Assembly: GCA_002421805.1 (NCBI GenBank)
Contig: DISM01000004.1
Coordinates: 438,662-502,661, forward strand
Origin: Candidatus Omnitrophica bacterium UBA6210
GTDB taxonomy: Bacteria; Omnitrophota; Gorgyraeia; Velamenicoccales; Velamenicoccaceae
DNA length: 64,000 nucleotides
Reading direction: 5' to 3'
Shown here: one piece after another, positions 8,981 through 15,836 of the stretch
Layout of the letters: every line of letters begins with the position of its first letter
How positions within the stretch are numbered: position 1 is the first letter of the stretch
Notes under the pieces: generated by a model
Databases searched by the model: none
What the model saw: the letters and a program-made list of their open reading frames with translations, nothing else
What the model was told of the DNA's origin: nothing
Position numbers and translations under genes: made by a program

Positions 8981-9363
8981 TTGTCTTCCTTGACCCGCAA
9001 CTCGGCAACCGTTCTTTCTTTTTCGAGCCACGCCATGATGAGCTGGACGATAAAATCCTGGTGTTCTTCGTTCAGGATGATCCCCTGGCGTATCTTGTGC
9101 CACTTCTCAAGGCACGAACGGCAGCAAGTCCCTGTCGCGTGCTGGGCGACGAACACGGGGTGTCCGTCAAAAGGCGTCTGGTGTCCGTCGTTGGCAGGAT
9201 TGCGGGGCGCGATGCGCGCGGCGATGAACTCCTCGGCGTGCTTGCGGATCGTCTCGACACCCTTCTCCTCGATATAAGCCACATCGGCGTCTTTGAGACG
9301 GAAACGGCTGCGGAAATGCGAACCTTTCAACCGGTTGAAAATGCTGTCGTGGGATTCGTGCAT
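8977..9363 (-). CDS. DUF4186 family protein
   Basis: A 128-aa protein of unknown function matching the DUF4186 pattern: FRSRFRLKDADVAYIEEKG, HAEEFIAARIAP, NDGHQTPFDGHPVFVAQHATGTCCR and CLEKWH. The conserved Cys pair and His residues suggest a metal site (inference). It is translationally coupled to the downstream DUF362 iron-sulfur protein through a 4-base ATGA overlap. Confidence 0.85.
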   Translation of the reverse strand: MHESHDSIFNRLKGSHFRSRFRLKDADVAYIEEKGVETIRKHAEEFIAARIAPRNPANDGHQTPFDGHPVFVAQHATGTCCRSCLEKWHKIRQGIILNEEHQDFIVQLIMAWLEKERTVAELRVKEDK

Positions 9364-9387
9364 CAGAAATCCTGCCCTAAAAAAAAT

Positions 9388-9789
9388 TCAAACTGCTCTG
9401 TCCGAAGGCGGTATTTCGTGGGAATACTTCGAGGTATAATACACAAGCCGTTCGCGGTCGTCATCGGATATCTCGACATAATCGACGCCGATATCGTAAT
9501 GCTGCCTGTCTTTGGCCATCACAAAGACCGATGGCCGCACCCAGACGACCTTTCCCTTGACTTCGATGGGCGTGCTGCCGTCCAAGAGATAGACCGTGAT
9601 CAACAAAAGCGTGTCCGCTTCGATCCGCTCATTCACAAAGATACGGATCCCTGTCGAGCTGATGTTTTCCGCGAACGCCTGGTATCTCTGTTCAGTCGCA
9701 GCCTCTGCGCGGCAATATTCCACAAAGCTCGCGTAAACGCGTTTGGCCCTGCGGCGTTCGCTTCCGTCGCTTTCAGGTATGATGCCCAT
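9388..9789 (-). CDS. PilZ domain protein (putative c-di-GMP receptor)
   Basis: A 133-aa stand-alone PilZ domain. The RRRAKR arginine motif (about 12-17) and NISSTGIRI (about 43-51, the (D/N)xSxxG loop) are the two c-di-GMP-contacting elements. A beta-barrel pattern with VKGKVVWVR and YDIGVDYVEI follows. It probably binds c-di-GMP and acts through a partner that cannot be identified here. The gene stands alone between the glycosyltransferase and DUF4186. Confidence 0.88.
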   Translation of the reverse strand: MGIIPESDGSERRRAKRVYASFVEYCRAEAATEQRYQAFAENISSTGIRIFVNERIEADTLLLITVYLLDGSTPIEVKGKVVWVRPSVFVMAKDRQHYDIGVDYVEISDDDRERLVYYTSKYSHEIPPSDRAV

Positions 9790-9835
9790 AGGTATTTATA
9801 TTACTTCAATTACGTAAATCTTGCAATGAAAACAG

Positions 9836-10549
9836 TTAACGGGTGCTCTTGAGCCTTGCGAGCGTCCCAAGGCCCTCAACCACATAAGGAACGATCCTGA
9901 CCTTGCTCTTGCCCTTGTCCCTCTCCTTCCACGACAAGGGAATTTCTTTGACCTTAAGCCCTTTCTTGAAGGCAAAAAATAATAATTCCGTGTCAAAGCA
10001 CCAATGATCGCTTTTGACAAAAGGCAAAATGCCCAAAACAGGGCCGCGGCAGAACAATTTGAAACCGCACTGCGCGTCGCTGACGTCAAGCTTCAGGACC
10101 TTTTTGACCAGCGCATTATAGCCGCATGACAAGGCATTCCTGAAAGACGACCGCGCCGCGCAAGACCCTTTTGCCAGGCGCGAGCCAATGGCAATATCAT
10201 GGCCCTCTGCAATGGCGGCATACAGATCGCCGAAAGCATTCAGGTCGCTGGACAGGTCTATGTCCATATACCCAACGATCGGAGCCGTTGATTGCAGGAG
10301 CCCATACCTCAAGGCCCTGCCGCGGCCCTTCACATCCAGCCGTATCACATGCACCAGCCCTGCAAACCGCTCCCGAAGCCCCTCTGCCACCGCCAGGCTA
10401 TTATCCGTCGACCCGTTGTCGATAATGGTCAGTTTATACTCCCATCTGGCCTGCCCGTCAAAATACCGCACGAGCTTTTCCACATTCTGCTCCAATACAT
10501 CGGATTCGTTATAGACGGGGAGAAGGATTTCGAGTTGGGGGTTGGGCAT
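9836..10549 (-). CDS. Glycosyltransferase family 2 (dolichyl-/polyprenyl-phosphate sugar transferase-like)
   Basis: A 237-aa GT-A fold enzyme. LEILLPVYNESDVLEQNVE, IIDNGSTDNS and KGRGRALRYGL give the nucleotide-sugar site, and YMDIDLSSD (about 95-103) is the DxD metal motif. DAQCGFKLF and the C-terminal IPLSWKERDKGKSKV match DPM1/polyprenyl-phosphate mannose synthase-like proteins. No membrane segment is seen. The ATG is only six bases downstream of a TATAAT box, so its mRNA is probably leaderless. Confidence 0.88.
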   Translation of the reverse strand: MPNPQLEILLPVYNESDVLEQNVEKLVRYFDGQARWEYKLTIIDNGSTDNSLAVAEGLRERFAGLVHVIRLDVKGRGRALRYGLLQSTAPIVGYMDIDLSSDLNAFGDLYAAIAEGHDIAIGSRLAKGSCAARSSFRNALSCGYNALVKKVLKLDVSDAQCGFKLFCRGPVLGILPFVKSDHWCFDTELLFFAFKKGLKVKEIPLSWKERDKGKSKVRIVPYVVEGLGTLARLKSTR

Positions 10550-10555
10550 GGGGGT

Positions 10556-10584
10556 ATTATAGGATAAAAAAGATGATCAGTAAA
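10556..10584 (-). promoter_or_regulatory. Promoter giving a leaderless GT2 mRNA
   Basis: Minus-strand TTTACT (10579-10584), a 17-base spacer and TATAAT (10556-10561). Six bases (ACCCCC) separate the -10 box from the ATG at 10549, so transcription should begin at or next to the start codon. There is no Shine-Dalgarno. On the plus strand at 10582-10612 the sequence carries degenerate GAGTT-type units similar to the repeat at 35716-35819. Confidence 0.65.
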
Positions 10585-10689
10585 CGAGTTAGCGGGTAAG
10601 CGAGTTGGTGAGTGCAAGAGTTAAAATGCTGAAAGGACAAAAATCGGTGGGCACATTTGGGCACAAAAATCGAATCTTCTTTTTGATAG

Positions 10690-11253
10690 TTAGGAAAATA
10701 TACGATTAATAAATGACGGGTAGTCCGCAAACGATAAACACTTTCGCTTCAACAGTCTAATCTCCAGCCTATTCGCTATTATTCTGTTATGAATACTATT
10801 AAAATACTGCTTCCCTGAATATTTTCTAACTATTTCTTCGAGCTTCTCTTTGGGTTCCAGAATCAATTCTGGCGAAGAAGGAACACTCGGCATTTTAGAC
10901 ATGCCGAATACTTTTTTTAAAGCATTTGCGTCAACGAGTAACCAGGCTTCAATTTCGTGTTTTGGGATCAAGATTATATAGCCACTGAAATTTAAATCAG
11001 CAACACTTCTATTAAGAAATGTACGAAGTTCATCCTGTGAATTGTTATCTAAGTCATGCAAAACTATCAAGTGCCGGCATCCCTTTTTTATGAGAATTTC
11101 AGCCCATACCCGACATTTTTTTCTAAGCTTTCCGCAGCCATGGGCTATAAATTTTCTTCCAAATGAGAACCGTCTTACATCTACTATCTTAGCGGTTAAC
11201 TCATGAAGCACATCCAAATCACTATACTCTTCTGCTATTATTCCAATTTCCAT
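10690..11253 (-). CDS. DUF4276-like (TOPRIM-type) protein, partner of OLD-like ATPase
   Basis: A 187-aa protein. EIGIIAEEYSD at the N terminus supplies the TOPRIM glutamate, LIVLHDLDNN at about 80-90 the DxD pair, and IPKHEIEAWLLVD is typical of DUF4276. Family members are usually encoded beside AAA ATPases and are thought to cut nucleic acid. The start is uncertain: ATG at 11253 fits the domain, while an upstream ATG at 11304 would add 17 residues. Either start overlaps the ATPase gene (by 32 or 83 bases). Low GC suggests transfer. The nuclease role is inferred. Confidence 0.7.
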   Translation of the reverse strand: MEIGIIAEEYSDLDVLHELTAKIVDVRRFSFGRKFIAHGCGKLRKKCRVWAEILIKKGCRHLIVLHDLDNNSQDELRTFLNRSVADLNFSGYIILIPKHEIEAWLLVDANALKKVFGMSKMPSVPSSPELILEPKEKLEEIVRKYSGKQYFNSIHNRIIANRLEIRLLKRKCLSFADYPSFINRIFS

Positions 11254-12487
11254 AAGAAGTATCCAGGGCCCCCTGTCTCCAATATTCTCCCAAATTTCCT
11301 TCATTATTTAAATAATGCCTTAGAGCTGCTAATTCTTTCTTTGTCATGCTTTTTGTTAAATGACTTACCTTAGTTCCTTCATTGGCTTTTTTTGTTACTT
11401 TATAAACACTCTCAACATTAACTTTATCTAACACGAAATCAGAATGTGTCGAGACTATTATTTGTTTTCCGCGAGAATAAGATTTAATTAACTCTATAAT
11501 GCTTGATAGCAGCCCATGATGAATACAAACTTCGGGCTCTTCTATCAAAAGGATACTGCCAATTTCTGTCATAAGATAAAAAAGAAGGGCTATCGTTTTA
11601 AATGTCCCCTCGGATAATTGATTGGGAGAAAGCTTGTGTTTATCAATTTTAAATTTTGGAACCACAAGAATTTTTTTAAGCTTTCGCTTATGAATCTTTC
11701 CCCCGGACCTCACTGAAACCTCAGTTGAAGATGTTGTTATTTCTTTAAATATAATATCGTCTACAAGTCTCATGCCAGAAGGACCTATGACCTCGAAATA
11801 ATCATTATATTTTGATTTGTCTTTATCTTTTGATTGATTATAGAGATCAGAAAGGAATCTCATAGGACTTCTCCCTGAACCTCTACTGCGTTTCCTCCCC
11901 ACCTCAATTTCAAAAGATATGGGGCACCTTGAAGGATTTGTAAACTGGGAGGCACTATAATATTTCATTCCGCTAATATACTCTGCTACATAACTTAAGG
12001 GCCCGAAAGCCTTATTAAATATTTTTACATCGGCTTCCGTGGTTTTCTTAGACCTTCTTAAGAAATGAATAGGCCAACGAATTTGCAGGCCACTCCTGGA
12101 TTTCATCTCAAGCAAAACCCAAAGCGGCACTGTTATCCATTTAGAGTCTCCGGTAATATCCTTAAGATACCACCTTTGCTTCGAAGACACGATAACATCT
12201 CTATTTTCCTCAGCAACATAAGTATTTAGACCTGCGGAAAAGATAATTTCTTTCCCATTTAAATCAAACCAAACCTTTATTTTGCATTGAACTGTATATT
12301 GGTCATCAGCTTCCTCTTGAGGAAAGTGCCTTTCTTGAAGCAACTTGTGCAAGAGCAACATCGCAGTAAGGACATTCGTTTTACCGCTACTATTCGGTCC
12401 GATGAGAACTGAAAGATTTGGATCCAACTTAAAAGTTGTATCTAAACAAGACTTATAATTTTTGAACTGCATCTTTTTTATAAACAT
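11222..12487 (-). CDS. OLD-like AAA ATPase (AAA_15/AAA_21 type)
   Basis: A 421-aa SMC/OLD-type ATPase. FKNYKSCLDTTFKLDPNLSVLIGPNSSGKTN holds Walker A (about 31-39), LSEGTFKTIALLFYL resembles the signature helix, ILLIEEPEVCIHHG is Walker B, and IIVSTHSDF the H-loop. It has no TOPRIM domain of its own; that function seems supplied by the overlapping DUF4276 gene downstream. ATPase plus TOPRIM pairs such as PARIS and other OLD systems act in phage defence, so an antiviral role is likely but unproven. ATG at 12487 follows AAGGGA. Base composition is AT-rich. Confidence 0.82.
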   Translation of the reverse strand: MFIKKMQFKNYKSCLDTTFKLDPNLSVLIGPNSSGKTNVLTAMLLLHKLLQERHFPQEEADDQYTVQCKIKVWFDLNGKEIIFSAGLNTYVAEENRDVIVSSKQRWYLKDITGDSKWITVPLWVLLEMKSRSGLQIRWPIHFLRRSKKTTEADVKIFNKAFGPLSYVAEYISGMKYYSASQFTNPSRCPISFEIEVGRKRSRGSGRSPMRFLSDLYNQSKDKDKSKYNDYFEVIGPSGMRLVDDIIFKEITTSSTEVSVRSGGKIHKRKLKKILVVPKFKIDKHKLSPNQLSEGTFKTIALLFYLMTEIGSILLIEEPEVCIHHGLLSSIIELIKSYSRGKQIIVSTHSDFVLDKVNVESVYKVTKKANEGTKVSHLTKSMTKKELAALRHYLNNEGNLGEYWRQGALDTSYGNWNNSRRV

Positions 12488-12553
12488 CAAATTCCCTTTT
12501 TAATTAAAGTAATGACGTGAAAACGTTTTTTAGTTTACCAATTATATGTTAGC

Positions 12554-12582
12554 AGATTACACCAGAATTGTCCGTAACTCAA
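12554..12582 (-). promoter_or_regulatory. Possible promoter for the OLD-like ATPase gene
   Basis: Minus-strand TTGAGT, a 17-base spacer and TAATCT lie about 65 bases upstream of the ATG at 12487. The match is moderate, and read-through from the element at 12873-12945 is an alternative. Confidence 0.4.
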
Positions 12583-12634
12583 GATATTTAATTAGTTCTA
12601 AGTTTTTGCGGCGTTAAGGGTTATATTGTTATTT

Positions 12635-12806
12635 TTAAGGAACTCCTGCCTTTTTTCTTCTTGCCCTTAGCCAATTATCTATTTCGCTTTCTCTAAACCT
12701 GATGCCTTTCGGGAATCTATAACCCTACATGAGTCCATTGATAAATAGTCTTCGGGCTCATCCTGATCAACTCGCTTAATTGCTGGATGGTTATAAGCTT
12801 TTCCAC
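12635..12806 (-). pseudogene. Excisionase/AlpA-like HTH gene with a frameshift
   Basis: From a GTG at 12806, preceded by AAGG, the minus strand reads MEKLITIQQLSELIRMSP then KTIYQWTHVGL and a stop. Moving the frame forward by one base at GGG-TTA-TAG restores GYRFPKGIRFRESEIDNW then LRARRKKAGVP and a stop at 12635. Together these form a complete HTH_17 (MerR-like, excisionase-type) domain of about 56 aa. It is either a recent single-base insertion or a programmed +1 shift. Such small HTH proteins typically accompany integrative elements. It lies just upstream of the OLD-like ATPase gene. Confidence 0.75.
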
Positions 12807-12872
12807 GCCTTAGAGTTCTTTATTCTCCATCTTTTTTAAAAAGAATCTCTGTACTTGGTTCGGATAAAATAA

Positions 12873-12945
12873 TAAAAAGGCTGCAGCGCATAGCTGCAGC
12901 CCTCAGAAATGGTCTTATTATACTGTTAAACCGCCCGCACGGCAA
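12873..12945 (-). promoter_or_regulatory. Promoter followed at once by an intrinsic terminator (attenuator-like), copy 1
   Basis: Minus-strand TTGCCG (12940-12945), 17 bases, TATAAT (12917-12922). About 8-10 bases after the expected start point comes the hairpin GGCTGCAGC-TATG-CGCTGCAGCC followed by TTTTT (12873-12903). The HTH gene begins 66 bases further on. A homologous copy with compensating stem changes lies at 13443-13516. The surrounding interval 12946-13045 contains nothing else that I can identify. Confidence 0.65.
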
Positions 12946-13045
12946 GTCGCTGTTCAAAGCCAAAACCCCTGTGCGAAGCCCGGTTTCGCGCAAGACAATT
13001 CTGACGCTGGTTTCTCCACTCCCATGACTAATCTTATGCCTTCTC

Positions 13046-13408
13046 TCATATCTCTCTTTTCTCGGTATTGAAACCTATCTCTCGCTGCGCAAGTTCTTTA
13101 CCATACTCAAGTCTGGCGTCACAAAGATGAACCATGCCCTTGACGTATCCCCATGGAATAAAAATATCAGCTTCTATCTCTTCCGATTCCCTCTTGTCTT
13201 CAGGTACATTATTGCCGTTTTTATCCTTTGTAAAAGTAATTTCGAAATTTGGATGCCGGAGCCATAAACCATTTTGTTCAACACCAGAAATAAAAACAAC
13301 TAAGTTTTTGGCTTTAATATCCCATTCTTTAAACTCATTTACCGCATCATCAGTTAATTTTAAAATAATTTTTCTACCTACAATCTTATCCAAACTCATT
13401 GACCTCAT
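13046..13408 (-). CDS. Conserved-looking hypothetical protein, 120 aa
   Basis: Not recognised. The protein is soluble and mixed alpha/beta. It begins MSLDKIVGRKIILKLTDD, has a central acidic stretch (EDKRESEEIEADIF) and a hydrophobic IPWGYVKGMVHLCDARLEYG segment. No metal motif, signal peptide or membrane span is visible. ATG at 13408 follows GGGGGG; ATG at 13399 is also possible. It is led by the promoter-terminator element at 13443-13516, which is homologous to the one upstream of the HTH/ATPase genes. This suggests the same regulon or mobile module. Confidence 0.6.
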   Translation of the reverse strand: MRSMSLDKIVGRKIILKLTDDAVNEFKEWDIKAKNLVVFISGVEQNGLWLRHPNFEITFTKDKNGNNVPEDKRESEEIEADIFIPWGYVKGMVHLCDARLEYGKELAQREIGFNTEKREI

Positions 13409-13442
13409 TTGCCCCCCCTTTTTTAAACCTGGTGCTCTTGCT

Positions 13443-13516
13443 AAAAAGGGCCACAGCACAAAGCTGCGGCCCTTGGAAGTAAGCCTTATTATACTGCTGG
13501 AAGAGAATTGCAACAA
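13443..13516 (-). promoter_or_regulatory. Promoter followed at once by an intrinsic terminator (attenuator-like), copy 2
   Basis: Minus-strand TTGTTG (13511-13516), 17 bases, TATAAT (13488-13493), then the hairpin GGGCCGCAGC-TTTG-GCTGTGGCCC and TTTTT ending near 13443. The start codon of the 120-aa protein is 34 bases further on. Compared with copy 1 (12873-12945), the -10 region (CAGTATAATAAG) is identical, and the stem differs by changes that keep pairing. Confidence 0.65.
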
Positions 13517-13600
13517 AGGTTTTGAACAATAACCCAAAACCAAACAGGGCCCCTGGAAGGGGCCCAATCGAGGTTTAAGCGGAACGAAGTGGAGTGATTC

Positions 13601-13705
13601 TGATTTCACCTCCGGCGAAATCACCCCGCAGCCGGCGAAGTGAATTTCACGCGCACCTCTGGTGATCGCGCGTGAAATTTACGAGCGTTTCTGGCAAGGG
13701 GCTTC
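13601..13705. repeat. Structured leader-type repeat, copy A9
   Basis: This gene-free stretch (13517-13848) contains the hairpin TGATTTCACC-TCC-GGCGAAATCA (13601-13623). A long palindrome follows with arms GTGAATTTCACGCGC and GCGCGTGAAATTTAC, ending GAGCGTTTCTGGCAAGGGG. The ending matches copies A2 and A5. This is the only copy not directly in front of a recognised start codon. Confidence 0.65.
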
Positions 13706-13853
13706 TTCTCACCCTCCCCCCAGTGTTCGAGCTTTCTCCCTGCCGCTCTCAAGTAAGCCGCAAGGACTGCGGCAGGGACCGTGGAGGATTCTGCCTCAGA
13801 CAAAAAGATGTCTTCGGCACCGGGCCGCTCACCGACTCGCGGCCCCGCTGAAC

Positions 13854-13875
13854 GGTCGGCCTTATTCGGCCGACC
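13854..13875. repeat. Palindrome GGTCGGCC/GGCCGACC
   Basis: An 8-bp perfect stem with loop TTATTC, flanked by CGCTGAAC and CAGCG. A related sequence (CGCTAAACGGCCGG, then CCGACCAGCGCC) lies in the rpsF-ssb gap near 37465-37500. It may be a small dispersed REP-like repeat. Confidence 0.45.
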
Positions 13876-13884
13876 AGCGGCCTC

Positions 13885-13913
13885 CGCTTCGAATCCTGGC
13901 GCCGGCTCACCAA
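13885..13913 (+). other. tRNA 3'-end remnant, inverted relative to tRNA-Lys(CUU)
   Basis: Plus-strand CGCTTCGAATCCT, then GGCGCCGGCTCACCA, carries a T-loop and a CCA end. It shares TTCGAATCCT and GGCTCACCA with the adjacent tRNA-Lys(CUU), which lies on the opposite strand. No matching 5' half is found upstream, so it is a fragment. Confidence 0.5.
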
Positions 13914-13915
13914 CG

Positions 13916-13945
13916 AAAAAGCCCTCCGGGAAAACCGGAGGGCTT
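13916..13945 (-). terminator. Rho-independent terminator of tRNA-Lys(CUU)
   Basis: The minus strand has the stem GCCCTCCGG/CCGGAGGGC around TTTTC, followed by TTTTT, just 3' of the tRNA. The inverted similarity extends outward into the two GGCTCACCA tRNA ends. Confidence 0.85.
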
Positions 13946-13952
13946 CGTGATA

Positions 13953-14028
13953 TGGTGAGCCGTGGAGGATTCGAACCTCCGACCCACTGATTAAGAGTCA
14001 GTTGCTCTACCAGCTGAGCTAACGGCCC
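13953..14028 (-). tRNA. tRNA-Lys(CUU)
   Basis: A 76-nt cloverleaf with encoded CCA. The acceptor is GGGCCGT/ACGGCTC, the anticodon stem ACTGA/TCAGT surrounds the loop CTCTTAA (anticodon CTT), and the T arm is GGAGG-TTCGAAT-CCTCC. The upstream gap 14029-14233 holds a hairpin (TCCTTTGCTCTGCAAAGGA) within a CTTCGACTT...GCTCAGGA-type sequence, and no gene. Confidence 0.95.
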
Positions 14029-14233
14029 AAGGTTGTGCCTCTGTTTGCGTCCTCTGGACGCATCGAGGTCGTTCCAAAATGTTGACGTCCTGAGCGGAAT
14101 CCTTTGCTCTGCAAAGGATGAAGTCGAAGGGCGGCCCAGAATGATCTCTCTATGTCTATTCTACCCCAAAACAGGGCTAAATATTACCAGATTTCAGACG
14201 GGGTGTAAAGGAAAAAACAAACCGCCCCGCCTC

Positions 14234-15547
14234 TCAAAAACGGCCGTAGATCAGGTATTGGGACGCATGGAAACTCAGCATATAGATGACCCAGGCATAG
14301 ATGAAACTCATGATGAACTGCGGCGACACGCACAAGCTCACGGCCCTGACCAGGAAAAACCACGCGTAGAGCGCCGTAACGCTCATGTGCTTGGGCTTGA
14401 ACACGCAATTCAGGAAATTATACCTCTTCCAGCCATACGAAAAGATGCGGCCTTCGCTCTTGAGGCGGTCGAACAGCCTCGAGCCCGGATAAGGCGTGAG
14501 GATCGTCAGCAAAGAATGATGCAGGCGCAAACGCAGAAGCAGCCACAAGAGCTTCAGGTAATCCTTGGGGCGATAGTCGTCAAACCCGACGATAAACGAG
14601 CCGACGACCCCGATCTTGTGGCGCCGGACGGCCTTGACCGCCTTGATGTAGTCCTCGCCTGAATGGATCTGCGCCAGGTCTGTCTTCTTGTATTCCTTCG
14701 GATGCACGGTCTCAAAACCAACCAGCAAGTCGCGGCACCCGCTTGCTTGCGCCAATTGCAAGGCCTCTTCGTCAAAGGCAATATCGATAGAACAATTGGC
14801 GCCCCAGGCGACGTCGAGCTTTGCGAGCTCACGGAACAGCTTCTTGGCATACGCAGGATTGGAAAAGATATTGTCGCAACGAAAGACAATGAAAGGCTTG
14901 CGTCCGAAAAAGGGCCTGGAAGCGTCCCTGATCTTCTGGATGAGCGCCAGGACCTGTTCGATCTTGATGAAGCGGCACTTGCCGGACAGCTTGGCGCAGA
15001 AATCGCAGTTGTATTTGCATCCCCGGTCCACATGGATGCCGGCCCGGCTTAATAGCTGAGGGTCGAGTTTGAGAAAGGAATCGAAGACAGGCGAGAAGAA
15101 ATCGTCCAGCGGCAAGCCGAGGTATTTATCCTGAAGCGCGCCGGCCTCGTAGTCTTTGAGGATCTGGGGCCAGGCAGACTCTGCCTCCCCTATCACGACG
15201 CTGTCGGCGTGGCCGAGCGCCTCATCCGGCCGCGCGCTCACATGCGGCCCGCCTAAGACGACCTTGGAACCTGCCTTGCGGAAACGGTCGGCCAGCCTGT
15301 AGGCCTCGGTCACCGATGCGGTCAGACACGTGATGCCCACCAGCTGCCCGGCCTTGAAATCCCCGGGGAGCCAGACGTCCTTTTTGTTGATGACCCTGAC
15401 ACCCCATGAGCGGGGCGTCAGGGCGGAAAGGATCAGAAAAACGTAAGGGACGGGATTGCCTGTAAAGACCCTCTGCAGGAGATCGATGAAAAAATACGAG
15501 GCGCGCGGGTTAACGAGGAGCAACTCGCGACGAGGGGCCATGGCCAT
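14234..15547 (-). CDS. B12-binding-type radical SAM protein
   Basis: A 437-aa protein. The N-terminal Rossmann-like region (GITCLTASVTEAYRLADRF, VVLGGPHVSARPDEAL, VVIGEAE) is the cobalamin-binding-type fold, though the usual DxHxxG histidine loop is not evident. The radical SAM triad is CKYNCDFC at about 176-183. The C-terminal hydrophobic segment (about 385-430) may associate with the membrane. Members modify lipids, cofactors or peptides, and the substrate here is unknown. It follows a 61-aa membrane protein and the ABC exporter genes in the same direction. Confidence 0.82.
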   Translation of the reverse strand: MAMAPRRELLLVNPRASYFFIDLLQRVFTGNPVPYVFLILSALTPRSWGVRVINKKDVWLPGDFKAGQLVGITCLTASVTEAYRLADRFRKAGSKVVLGGPHVSARPDEALGHADSVVIGEAESAWPQILKDYEAGALQDKYLGLPLDDFFSPVFDSFLKLDPQLLSRAGIHVDRGCKYNCDFCAKLSGKCRFIKIEQVLALIQKIRDASRPFFGRKPFIVFRCDNIFSNPAYAKKLFRELAKLDVAWGANCSIDIAFDEEALQLAQASGCRDLLVGFETVHPKEYKKTDLAQIHSGEDYIKAVKAVRRHKIGVVGSFIVGFDDYRPKDYLKLLWLLLRLRLHHSLLTILTPYPGSRLFDRLKSEGRIFSYGWKRYNFLNCVFKPKHMSVTALYAWFFLVRAVSLCVSPQFIMSFIYAWVIYMLSFHASQYLIYGRF

Positions 15548-15556
15548 GCCGACAGC

Positions 15557-15742
15557 CTATGCCTTCTCGAATTTTATCTTGGCGATAAAATACCCCAGGC
15601 CGACGCCGAGCACAAAGATGCCGAAAACATAATTGGGGTAATTGTTCCTCATGGCGAAATCCACCAATAAATACGTGTAGATCCAGATCAACAGGCCATG
15701 GAGCAAGATCTTGAGAAAAATCTTGAAGTTGAGCCCTTTCAT
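15557..15742 (-). CDS. Small two-span membrane protein, 61 aa
   Basis: Not recognised. Two hydrophobic stretches (ILLHGLLIWIYTYLLVDF and YVFGIFVLGVGLGYFIA) with a charged connector containing RNNYPN suggest a hairpin in the inner membrane. ATG at 15742 has a GGGAG Shine-Dalgarno. It ends ten bases before the radical SAM start and probably shares its mRNA. Confidence 0.65.
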   Translation of the reverse strand: MKGLNFKIFLKILLHGLLIWIYTYLLVDFAMRNNYPNYVFGIFVLGVGLGYFIAKIKFEKA

Positions 15743-15836
15743 CTCCCACCCTCCCTTTGTGATGGTGCCGGCCTCTATTTTTCCCTATTATACGTCCCGG
15801 GCGCCGCGCAGGCAACCATTTAAGACGCTCTTGCAT

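Noticed and set aside
13621..13803. Small frames near the tRNA-Lys/repeat region
   Set aside because: They lie within palindromic repeat sequence and have no protein-like features.
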